Shown one piece after another: positions 42,087 to 49,708 of a stretch of 52,552 nt of DNA. This DNA is from Arcanobacterium haemolyticum. Lineage in GTDB: Bacteria; Actinomycetota; Actinomycetes; Actinomycetales; Actinomycetaceae. Both the position numbers and the translations under genes were made by a program. The stretch spans positions 1 to 52,552 of the forward strand of contig JADYUX010000009.1 of assembly GCA_021532125.1 (NCBI GenBank). The letters run 5' to 3'. Under the pieces are notes generated by a model. It did no database searches. It had not been told where the DNA came from and worked only from the letters and a program-made list of their open reading frames with translations. The stretch's first letter is position 1. Each line of letters starts with the position of its first letter.

Positions 42087-43288
42087 GTCAGGACAGCAGA
42101 GACCTCGACTCACTTCTCGATCAAGTCCTCGCAGCAGATGTCGACGGGTTACTCGACGAACCAGTGAAACAACACAAGACCACGAGCCAAGAACGCTTGG
42201 AACGTGGATTCCTCGAAATCGCTCACTTTTATCGAATTCATGGACGTCGTCCTAGCTCGGAAACACACGACATCACCGAACGCCGGCTCGGTGCGCGTTT
42301 GAACGGATTTCTTGCGGATCCAGCTCGTGCAGAAGCTGTTTTTGATCTTGACGATTTTGGTCTGCTTTCGCCTGCGCCTGCTCCCACAAATATTGACGAA
42401 CTTCTGGCTAACGACGATCTAGATCTTCTTGGAGGAGAGGACGAAACACTCTATGATCTCTCCACACTTCCGTCACGTACGTTGAATTTCGACGATGTTG
42501 AGGTAGCAAAACGAGAAAAGGCTCAAGATTTCGAGAACTTCCGCCACCTGTTCCAAGAAAAGCATGCAGAACTTGCATCAGGACATGCAGTGTTACGTCC
42601 TTTCAGTGGAATCTCGACTATTAAGGAGGGACGCTTCTTCATTCTGGGCGGCGTGATGCTCTTTGTAGCCGAGATTGGTGAGCCTGAGTACAAAAAGAGT
42701 GGCTCAATTGTGCGAACAAAAGAACGCCTCCGAGTCATCTTTGAGAACGGTACGGAATCCTCAATGTATCGGACTTCTTTAGCTATCCGACTGGGTGAGA
42801 AGGACGGGAGAATCGTTACTCAATCGGGCAATGCGTTGATCCTAAACGAACTCGGGGATGCCGATGTTGAGGCCGGACATATCTATGTATTACGTTCTCT
42901 CAGCACAGATCCTCAAATCGCACACTTAGATAACCTCTACAAAATCGGCTTCTCAACAACCCCCGTGGCACAGCGAATCAAAAATGCCACTCACGAACCA
43001 ACCTATCTCCTTGCTCCAGTTGAAATTGTTGCTGATTACCGGGCTTATAACATGCGCCCATCTGCACTTGAACACCTGATTCATCGGGTCTTTTCTCAGG
43101 TGCGCCTCGACCTGACACAAGTAGGCGCAGATGGTCGGAGTTACGATCCTTCGGAGTGGTTCCTCGTTCCATTGGAGGCTATAGACCAAGCGATCGAGAT
43201 GATCATCAGCGGCGACATCGTTGATTTCTCCTATGACCCTACGACCCAAACATTCGTCTACACTCCAACCGAAGAACACAAGAACTAA
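42083..43288 (+). CDS. GIY-YIG/T5orf172-type nuclease of the restriction-like operon
   Basis: A 401-residue protein. The first 260 residues contain a helical segment (RLERGFLEIAHFYRIHGRRP) and a domain around 180-250 I cannot name. From about 275 the nuclease fold appears: GHIYVLRSLS and NLYKIGFSTTPVAQRIKNA provide the GIY- and YIG-like strands and the catalytic Arg, SALEHLIHRVF supplies the Glu, and YDPSEWFLVPL the last strand. This is the presumed cleavage subunit of the operon. The ATG at 42083 overlaps the helicase stop by four bases. A hairpin follows at 43294. The nuclease family call is solid; its partnership is inferred from operon structure. Confidence 0.83.
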   Translation: MSQDSRDLDSLLDQVLAADVDGLLDEPVKQHKTTSQERLERGFLEIAHFYRIHGRRPSSETHDITERRLGARLNGFLADPARAEAVFDLDDFGLLSPAPAPTNIDELLANDDLDLLGGEDETLYDLSTLPSRTLNFDDVEVAKREKAQDFENFRHLFQEKHAELASGHAVLRPFSGISTIKEGRFFILGGVMLFVAEIGEPEYKKSGSIVRTKERLRVIFENGTESSMYRTSLAIRLGEKDGRIVTQSGNALILNELGDADVEAGHIYVLRSLSTDPQIAHLDNLYKIGFSTTPVAQRIKNATHEPTYLLAPVEIVADYRAYNMRPSALEHLIHRVFSQVRLDLTQVGADGRSYDPSEWFLVPLEAIDQAIEMIISGDIVDFSYDPTTQTFVYTPTEEHKN

Positions 43289-43293
43289 AGCTA

Positions 43294-43319
43294 CCGGAAT
43301 ACGGAAGTCGTATTTCCGG
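43294..43319 (+). terminator. Hairpin ending the restriction-like operon
   Basis: CCGGAATACG and CGTATTTCCGG pair over 10 bp with one bulged T and a five-base loop, five bases after the nuclease stop. No long T-run follows, but position supports a terminator. Confidence 0.6.
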
Positions 43320-43346
43320 GTTCGTCATCTATACAAAGAAGTACCC

Positions 43347-43550
43347 ATGTTCAGTAATACCTCTGGCTTTGCCGTTATTGACTTCGAAACGACGGGAGTC
43401 AATCCTGAACGCAATGATCGAGCAATTGAAATTGGCCTCGTCCTTACCGATCCGACGGGTGAAATTATTGAAGAGCACGAGACCCTTGCCCCAATCACAG
43501 ACGCGCGACCGTGGTTCAGGGCCATAATGGGACGTACGAAAAACTGGTGA
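43347..43550 (+). pseudogene. Truncated DEDDh 3'-5' exonuclease (DnaQ/RNase T-like)
   Basis: Only 67 residues remain. FAVIDFETTGVNPERNDRAI is a perfect ExoI motif with Asp and Glu, followed by EIGLVLTDPTGEIIEEHETL. At about residue 49 the sequence leaves the family (DARPWFRAIMGRTKNW) and stops, so ExoII and ExoIII motifs, and thus activity, are missing. The break suggests a recombination or deletion joining the exonuclease start to the next gene. Full-length relatives often have an added BRCT or nuclease part and are found in phage and defence loci. The ATG at 43347 is the only sensible start. Confidence 0.75.
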
Positions 43551-43561
43551 GGCGAGGTGCA

Positions 43562-44140
43562 ATGAGTGACGAAGAATTCGGCTTGCCAACTCCGAAAGAA
43601 CCCAATGTCGAGAAATTCACCATCAAGGATTATCTAACTGAGGAGTACGCAGAAGCGCGAACAATTGACGAGGCGATCCACCTCCGGGGTGCCAAGGCCT
43701 TCTCCCGGGACGTAACGGTGCGAGAATTCGTCGATGACTCATCTTCGAACATGAAGAGGATCGGGATCGCTGAGCTTTGGGCTGAGTCGACGTGGCGGGA
43801 AGGTGAAAGTGATCGTCATTTGCTTGTTGAATCGCTCGCCACAGCGGTCAAGGAGGGTGACATTCTGTGGGTTGTCCAGTGCCCGGAAGGCCTGCGTGAG
43901 TGGGGCTACGTTTTCCTTGCCGCTGACGGAACACTCCTGCCGTTCTCCCCGTTTCATGACTACGATGATCAATTCATTTTGAGCGCACTCCAGAGGTTGC
44001 GCCCCGGCGACGGCGTGCTGTGCCGTGTAAGGGAGACCAGCTGTATCGGTCAGGACGGCGTTGAGGCCGACCCCGCATTCTGTTGGCGGGTCTACTCATG
44101 CAAGGTGACGGTGTATCGAGTGGACGGGCCTCGTGCGTGA
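43562..44140 (+). CDS. Hypothetical protein at the end of the defence island
   Basis: A 192-residue acidic, soluble protein with no family I recognise. Notable are FTIKDYLTEEYAEARTIDEAI near the start and a beta-rich second half (GDILWVVQCPEGLREWGYVFL, GDGVLCRVRET, YSCKVTVYRV). The ATG at 43562 has GAGGCGAGG upstream and the frame is uninterrupted. It starts 11 bp after the truncated exonuclease and faces the nucleoside hydrolase gene with a three-base gap. It may be an ordinary chromosomal gene or the last cargo of the island; composition is closer to that of the host. Confidence 0.65.
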   Translation: MSDEEFGLPTPKEPNVEKFTIKDYLTEEYAEARTIDEAIHLRGAKAFSRDVTVREFVDDSSSNMKRIGIAELWAESTWREGESDRHLLVESLATAVKEGDILWVVQCPEGLREWGYVFLAADGTLLPFSPFHDYDDQFILSALQRLRPGDGVLCRVRETSCIGQDGVEADPAFCWRVYSCKVTVYRVDGPRA

Positions 44141-44143
44141 AAC

Positions 44144-45160
44144 TCAAACGCCCAACACAGCCCTCACCCAACGGTCCACGAGCCTGTCGTTGTCGACCGT
44201 TGTTACAAGGTCAACCTCGACTGCGCGCGACGCACCCGCGGCCGCACTCGGTTCACCCTTCCCAGAAACCTCAATGAGCTTGCCGCTCGGCGCTACGGAA
44301 ACCATCGCCCGCCGGCGCGACACGATCATCGGATCCACCAGCTGCGCCACCACCACGAGGTCGTGCAGCCACATTCCATTCACCGGGCGCGTCGCCGCGC
44401 TGTATGTAATCCACGGCTCGAGCCAACGCCCGATCGCAGCCGCATCGGCATGACGTCCACCCTGAGCCCCATCAAATCCCTCGAGGTCTTGCTCGGTTCC
44501 CAGCTCCCGTAGGTCCCGCCACTTATCCATCGAAAGTTCGGTTGTCCGGGTAACGTCAAGCGGCACGATCGTCAATGGGATCCCTGACTCCAGCACAATG
44601 CGCGCTGCTTCCGGATCCACCGCAAAATTCGTATCGACAAGGTCTCCCTCGCCTAGACATCCACCCATGAGCGCAATCCGCTCAACGCCCGCGAGCGCCT
44701 CCGGCCGGTCGTGGATCAGTCGCGCTACATTCGTGAGCGGCCCGATGCACGCCAAAACAACACCGTCTCCAGCGCGCTGCAGATCCTCAATCAGCCCGTG
44801 TAATTCGTCGTCGGCAAGTCGTTCGCCGCGTCCATACCGCACCGGCGCACTCTGCACCCCCCATAACGAATACACCTCTGGATGCTGGCTCGGAGCATCA
44901 AGTTTTGTACGCCAAGCTACCGCTTCCCCGGATAACGGCACTGCAGATCCTCGGCGCACCACAACGTCCTTCGCATCCAATTCATCGAGAAGCGTATGTG
45001 CCGCAGCCTCGCCTTCAGCTGCTGACGTATTACCGAAGACTGTCCACACCGCAACCAAATCGCAGGCTTCTTCACACACTGCGTACGTTAGGGCGACGGC
45101 ATCGTCGACGTTTGCACCAGGTATTCCATTACCAGGGTCGCAATCCAGAATAATTTTCAT
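44144..45160 (-). CDS. Nucleoside hydrolase (IunH family)
   Basis: A 338-residue nucleoside hydrolase. The calcium-binding start is IILDCDPGNGIPGANVDDA, a stretched form of the usual DxDPGxDDA loop seen in some actinobacterial members. VLACIGPLTNVARLIHDRP, ALMGGCLGEGD and the catalytic histidine in NGMWLHDLVVV follow. It cleaves ribonucleosides into base and ribose; purine or pyrimidine preference is not clear. The ATG at 45160 follows GAGAAAG. It lies downstream of a LacI regulator and an MHS transporter on the same strand, which suggests an inducible nucleoside or related compound uptake and cleavage set. Confidence 0.88.
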   Translation of the reverse strand: MKIILDCDPGNGIPGANVDDAVALTYAVCEEACDLVAVWTVFGNTSAAEGEAAAHTLLDELDAKDVVVRRGSAVPLSGEAVAWRTKLDAPSQHPEVYSLWGVQSAPVRYGRGERLADDELHGLIEDLQRAGDGVVLACIGPLTNVARLIHDRPEALAGVERIALMGGCLGEGDLVDTNFAVDPEAARIVLESGIPLTIVPLDVTRTTELSMDKWRDLRELGTEQDLEGFDGAQGGRHADAAAIGRWLEPWITYSAATRPVNGMWLHDLVVVAQLVDPMIVSRRRAMVSVAPSGKLIEVSGKGEPSAAAGASRAVEVDLVTTVDNDRLVDRWVRAVLGV

Positions 45161-45359
45161 GAGTGTCTTTCTCGTATTTACACACCGATAGCGATAATCG
45201 CATCCTCTGGCTCGAAGCGAGGCACTAAGGCGCCCTCGAAGCAAGGCTCCCCCTCTGCATATCAACAGATGCCAGGGGAAGTTCCACCTAGCAAACAAGC
45301 TCCAGCGATATCGACGAAACCACCGTCTAAATCACCGGCATCTTTTCCTCCGCGATTTA
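45161..45359. promoter_or_regulatory. Spacer with small dyad before the hydrolase
   Basis: 199 bp without a gene. GCGAT-A-ATCGC at 45191-45201 lies 30 bp upstream of the hydrolase start and could be a regulator site. CTCGAAGC is repeated at about 45211 and 45236. The hydrolase may therefore have its own promoter. Confidence 0.4.
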
Positions 45360-46421
45360 TTACATGCAGCCGCAGCTTCCTCGCCCAACAAGGTTCGCTG
45401 CCGTTGCAATTTCGCCTGTATGCTGCCGTATTTCGCCCCGCTTTTCCGACTCACTTTGTTCGTCGAGATGCGATCCTCGACTATTTCTAATCAATTCCTC
45501 CGCAATATCAACTGCAAGCTGTTCGATCGATAGGTGTACGGCGCTCAGAGAGGGAACAGTGTATGGCGCCGAACTAGTGCCGTTCATAGCAACCACTTTG
45601 ATCTCATTAGGAATACTCACGCCAGCCGTGGCGAGACCAGCGAGAAGTCCGGTCGCAAGCATTTCATTAGCCACAACCACACCATCACACTCAAACTCAA
45701 GAAGGGTAGCCGCAGCGGCAAATCCTCCTTCGCGAGTGAACGGTGCACTGCAATGCCCGGCGGGTTCCAACCCCACAGCTTCGAGCGCCTGTTGCCAACC
45801 ACGCGACCGTTCCCTCGCATTGAGCCGCCCCATCGGCCCTCCAAGATGCGCGATGCGTGTGCATCCATGCCTGATGAGATGTTCTGTAGCCATACGGGCA
45901 TGGTGGCGTTCATCGGTTTTTACACAGATAATGCGGCCTCCCTCGTGCCTGGCTTGCTGGTCGGGCGTGGCGTTAAGCACCACCACTGGCACTTGTGAAG
46001 CCCCGATAACATCGAGAGGCGGCGGTTGATCTACCGAGTACCACACGAGCCCATCAATCTGCTGTCGCAGCATTGTTTCTACAGCCGCGACTTCACGCTC
46101 AAGGTCATCCTCGGAGTCTCCGATAAGAAGCGAATAACCTCGCCCGAAAAATTCCCTTTCTAAACATTGCGCGAGCTGCGCCAGAAATGGATTCGCGAGA
46201 TCAGGCACCACTAACCCAAGCACCGAGCTCTTGCCTGAAACAAGCGCCCGGGCCAGGTTGTTTGGCCGATACCCGGTTTCGGCGATAGCTGCGAGAACTC
46301 GTCGTCGCGCGTCCTCCGACACCGGCCGTGGACCATTGTTGAGAACATAGCTGACCACAGCCGTCGAGGTTCCTGCTAAGCGGGCTACCTCTTCTTGTGT
46401 CGGACGACGACGCTTTTCCAC
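45360..46421 (-). CDS. LacI-family transcriptional regulator
   Basis: A 353-residue LacI-type regulator. The HTH is TQEEVARLAGTSTAVVSYVL (residues 8-27) with the hinge YRPNNLARALVSGKSSVLGLV. The periplasmic-binding-protein-like core has DGLVWYSV, RIAHLGGP and the late VPSLSAVHLS. A GTG start at 46421 follows AGGGG. It is 18 bp after the MHS transporter stop, so both are in one transcript, and 200 bp before the nucleoside hydrolase. It probably represses this set; GTTTCATCGTTGAAAC at 47792, over the transporter start, resembles a LacI-type operator with central CG. Confidence 0.87.
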   Translation of the reverse strand: MEKRRRPTQEEVARLAGTSTAVVSYVLNNGPRPVSEDARRRVLAAIAETGYRPNNLARALVSGKSSVLGLVVPDLANPFLAQLAQCLEREFFGRGYSLLIGDSEDDLEREVAAVETMLRQQIDGLVWYSVDQPPPLDVIGASQVPVVVLNATPDQQARHEGGRIICVKTDERHHARMATEHLIRHGCTRIAHLGGPMGRLNARERSRGWQQALEAVGLEPAGHCSAPFTREGGFAAAATLLEFECDGVVVANEMLATGLLAGLATAGVSIPNEIKVVAMNGTSSAPYTVPSLSAVHLSIEQLAVDIAEELIRNSRGSHLDEQSESEKRGEIRQHTGEIATAANLVGRGSCGCM

Positions 46422-46439
46422 CGGCTATCCCCTTTTGGT

Positions 46440-47798
46440 TTATATTGCATCTTCGAGCGATGAAAGGTCACGTCCACGTGTTTCAGGAGCGACGAACGTT
46501 GTCGCCAATCCGATTCCTGCCATCACGACGAAGTAGATCGCGAGTGGGATCCACGATCCAGTTGCTGCCAACAGAGCAGAAGCAACCATAGGCGCGGTTC
46601 CTCCAGAAAGTATAGATCCGAGTTCTTTAGCGACGGCCATCTTCGAGTAACGGTGCTGAACGCCGAACAATTCCACTCCATAGGCTGCCTGTACGCCGAA
46701 AATTCCGAGCGAGGCAAGGCACATTCCCACCACAATCACCGCGCCGACAATAATTGGTTCGCGCGATTCAAGGAGGAGGAACGCGGGGAATCCATACAGA
46801 ACAAGGAGGAGACAGTAGACACGATATACAATTCGTCGCCCAAAACGATCCGACAGCCATCCAGAAAACGGAATCACGGCAAATCCCAGGATTGACGCAA
46901 TAAATACGGCGGTTGTGGGAACAGATTTGCTGACATCAAGGGCCTTCACCACATATCCCACAAGGAAACCTTGAGCAATATAGGAGGGTCCATTCTCGCC
47001 AATCCGTAGACCGAGCATCACCATGAAGGCTTTCCATCCGCTCTTCGTCGCCTTGCCAGCCTTTTCCGCTTCCGCAATCTTTTCTGCCTTCGATTCCTGG
47101 AAAGCCTTAAATACCGGGCTTTCCTTCATTGTTCGGCGAAGAAGTAGAGCAAGAAGCGCAACAAAGATCGACAGAAGGAACGGAATACGCCAACCCCACG
47201 CAATGACGTCTTCTTTTGGAAGAAGGAGGACGAGCAACCACAAGGTTGACGCAAGTAGCGTGCCAGAATTCGACCCGACACCGATGAGGGAAGCAATCAA
47301 ACCCCGATGCTTCGTCGGCGCAGTTTCGGCAAGCATAACCGCACCACCAGAGAGTTCGGCTCCGGCGCCAAAACCCTGGCATACACGGAGGAAGACGAGC
47401 AGCAAAGGCGCCCAGAAACCGATTTTCTCGTAGGTAGGAAGAAGGCCGATTGCAGTGGTCGACAATCCCATGAGGGACACCGTGATCACGAGGACGAATT
47501 TGCGTCCGTGTACATCGCCGACCTTGCCAAGAATAATTGCGCCAATCGGACGAGCAATGAAGCCAACAGCCCAAGTAGCGAAGGAAGCCAGAAGAGCCAC
47601 GATCGGAGTCTGCTCCGGGAAAAAGACATCGCCGAAAACGAGACCGGCCGCCAAACCGTACAGCGCGAAATCGACGTACTCCATCGTCGTGCCAAGCCAA
47701 ATCGACACGATCGTCGACCAGAAATTCTTCCGGCCTTCTTTTGTTTCAAAGTGGAGATCTGCTTCCTGTGGGCTCTCAGATGTTGAATGATGTTTCAT
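46440..47798 (-). CDS. MHS-family MFS transporter
   Basis: A 452-residue 12-helix facilitator. TTMEYVDFALYGL in helix 1, the loop LGKVGDVHGRKFVL after helix 2 and SDRFGRRIVY after helix 8 place it in the MHS proton-symporter group, as for the transporter at 30169. A Lys/Glu/Ala-rich cytoplasmic loop (about residues 225-250) is visible. It imports an organic acid, nucleoside-related or other small solute; nucleoside is only suggested by the hydrolase. AGAGAGG precedes the ATG. It begins the operon transporter, LacI, hydrolase and is divergent from the MgtC-like gene. Confidence 0.87.
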   Translation of the reverse strand: MKHHSTSESPQEADLHFETKEGRKNFWSTIVSIWLGTTMEYVDFALYGLAAGLVFGDVFFPEQTPIVALLASFATWAVGFIARPIGAIILGKVGDVHGRKFVLVITVSLMGLSTTAIGLLPTYEKIGFWAPLLLVFLRVCQGFGAGAELSGGAVMLAETAPTKHRGLIASLIGVGSNSGTLLASTLWLLVLLLPKEDVIAWGWRIPFLLSIFVALLALLLRRTMKESPVFKAFQESKAEKIAEAEKAGKATKSGWKAFMVMLGLRIGENGPSYIAQGFLVGYVVKALDVSKSVPTTAVFIASILGFAVIPFSGWLSDRFGRRIVYRVYCLLLVLYGFPAFLLLESREPIIVGAVIVVGMCLASLGIFGVQAAYGVELFGVQHRYSKMAVAKELGSILSGGTAPMVASALLAATGSWIPLAIYFVVMAGIGLATTFVAPETRGRDLSSLEDAI

Positions 47799-47807
47799 CG
47801 TTGAAAC
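47792..47807. promoter_or_regulatory. Candidate LacI operator over the transporter start
   Basis: GTTTCA-TCGT-TGAAAC is an inverted repeat with a central CG, as in LacI-family sites. It overlaps the first codons and ribosome site of the transporter gene, where a repressor would block expression. The LacI protein at 45360 is the natural candidate. Confidence 0.45.
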
Positions 47808-47856
47808 CTCTCTGATAATGGTTGACGAGACGAATCTATACGCTTAGAGTCCTTGC

Positions 47857-48603
47857 ATGCAACCACTTTTGCTCTCCCGGATTGGAGCGATCAATGGGAT
47901 ATCGTGGATCAGTAGCTCGACCCCAACCGGGTTACTGCTGCTTGCAACAGCTTTTGTCTTGACGTCAACAATTGGGCTTGAACGTCAATATCGCCTCAAA
48001 GCGGCAGGCTTCCGCACGCACGCCCTCGTCGGCATCGGATCAACACTCTTCACGCTCGTTTCTGTGTATGGGTTTGGAAATGCGGATGCCGCGAGCGCCC
48101 CCATTGACCCCTCACGAGTAGCCGCACAAATTGTCTCCGGAATCGGTTTTCTTGGAGCGGGCGTCATTTTCGTGCGCCGGAATTCGATCTCCGGCCTAAC
48201 TACCGCCGCTTCAATCTGGGTAACTGCCTCGATTGGCATGGCTTGTGGCGCAGGACTTCCGCTCATTGGGTTAGCGACGACAATCCTCTACCTACTCACC
48301 GTTGGACCGCTCGGTAAAATTGCCCATCTTTTTCATTCGCCCATCCCCAAAAACCGACTCATTGTTCGTTATCAGGAAGGCCTTGGAGCTTTGCGACGGA
48401 CTCTTTCACTCGCTATCGAACGTGGTTATGAAGCTGTCTTAACCGACACAAGGGGAATCGGCCGGCAAAATAGTTCCCCATGCTATGAAGCCGTCATAAC
48501 GTTGACAGCACGCCCCGGTACCATCGCCGACCCCCTTCTCGACGACATAGCCGAAATTCCAGGCGTCATCTCGGCGAGACTGGCCGCTGTCGACGTCGAT
48601 TAA
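47857..48603 (+). CDS. MgtC/SapB-family membrane protein
   Basis: A 248-residue protein. The N-terminal half has four to five membrane helices with the family signature IGLERQYRLKAAGFRTHALVG near residue 40, followed by ARVAAQIVSGIGFLGAGVIF-like text near 90 and GLTTAASIWVTASIGMA. The C-terminal 85 residues form a soluble ACT-like domain. MgtC proteins support growth at low magnesium and intracellular survival in pathogens; other members of the family have unknown roles. It is monocistronic, with a strong hairpin at 48687. Confidence 0.88.
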   Translation: MQPLLLSRIGAINGISWISSSTPTGLLLLATAFVLTSTIGLERQYRLKAAGFRTHALVGIGSTLFTLVSVYGFGNADAASAPIDPSRVAAQIVSGIGFLGAGVIFVRRNSISGLTTAASIWVTASIGMACGAGLPLIGLATTILYLLTVGPLGKIAHLFHSPIPKNRLIVRYQEGLGALRRTLSLAIERGYEAVLTDTRGIGRQNSSPCYEAVITLTARPGTIADPLLDDIAEIPGVISARLAAVDVD

Positions 48604-49708
48604 CGACGAAGGTCGGTCACGTCACCTCAGACGATCAGGCTTTGTAGCCAGGGAAAGCTTGAGCTGAGTACCAGTATTCGTGATTCAAGCACATCTGTTC
48701 ATGCAACAGATGTGCTTCTGTGCTGCAGCTCAGAGTCAACCACCAGGAGACACCACTCTGTTTTAGGTGCAGACTCGGGCCATGACTACAACTTCACGCA
48801 CACATCTGCGGATTCCTGTCTCTAAATCCTACCGTAGCTCTCTAGCTCTCCCGGTAAATCCTGCCGTAGCCCGCGGATGAGAATCCTCGCCCACAGTTGT
48901 CACGAAATTAGGGTGTTGTACGGGCAGGTTGAGAGCTGTAAGGGATGGTGGAAATCCTCGTACGTCAGTTACAGAGAAACACACGCTGATTACAAAACCC
49001 GTGCACGATAGAGAAGAGTGCGCGCAGGCTACAGAGAAACACGAGCTCTGCACAGAAAAACGCACGATGCTACAGATCCATGCACGGGCCGCAGAGAAGG
49101 TCGAGCGCCCACACGTCCGCGCAGCGCCTAGCCGACTTCCCGCCTCGCCTAGGAGGGTGCGCCCACGCACCCGCACCTAGCCCCCATGCAACATCCCAGC
49201 TCACACCCGCGCTTCCTCACCTATACCCCGCAACACCAGCACCATGCCTGCACATCCCCACCGTCCTGCGTCCACACCCCACTCTCACACACCCCACCCG
49301 CACCCAACAGGCGAGCCGGGCACCCCCCCTCGGAACACCTCCCCACCGGTCAAGGCCACTTTTCCCGACGTGGTGTTTGAGACTGCCACCTAGAGCCGCG
49401 CACCCATACACACACCCCACACCCCGCAAGCCCGAGCGTTAACCTCCCCGACACCTCCACGTTCCCTTGGAGTGATGTCGTTAGGGAGTATCTTGCCGCG
49501 CGTGGCAGATGCCCCGGTTGTCGCAGTCCTGGTAATCAGCTCTGTGGCGACCAGGCTCCGGTCGGCACAACCTGACCAACGGTCGGGATGACCTGACAAT
49601 CGGTCGGCAAACTTGGCCAACAGCCAGCAGCCCCGAACGTCAACGCAACGCCCCGCTCGTCAGCCATGCATCCGCCCACGCGCGGCCACCGCCTCTCGAA
49701 GGACACCC
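48604..49708. other. 1.1-kb spacer with short repeats
   Basis: No supported gene. After the hairpin at 48687 the region carries repeated TACAGAGAAACAC strings (about 48969 and 49031, with variants near 49050 and 49092), two CCGGTAAATCCTGCCGTAGC-like strings near 48830-48872, and from 49130 a very C-rich, low-complexity stretch typical of untranslated sequence. CGGTCGG(C/A)-type strings near 49560-49605 repeat three times. A promoter for the large surface protein must lie near the end. Confidence 0.5.
48687..48717 (+). terminator. Terminator-like hairpin after the MgtC-like gene
   Basis: Perfect 13-bp arms AAGCACATCTGTT and AACAGATGTGCTT around the loop CATGC, 84 bp after the stop. A T-run is lacking, but the stem is the strongest in this spacer. 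Confidence 0.7.
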
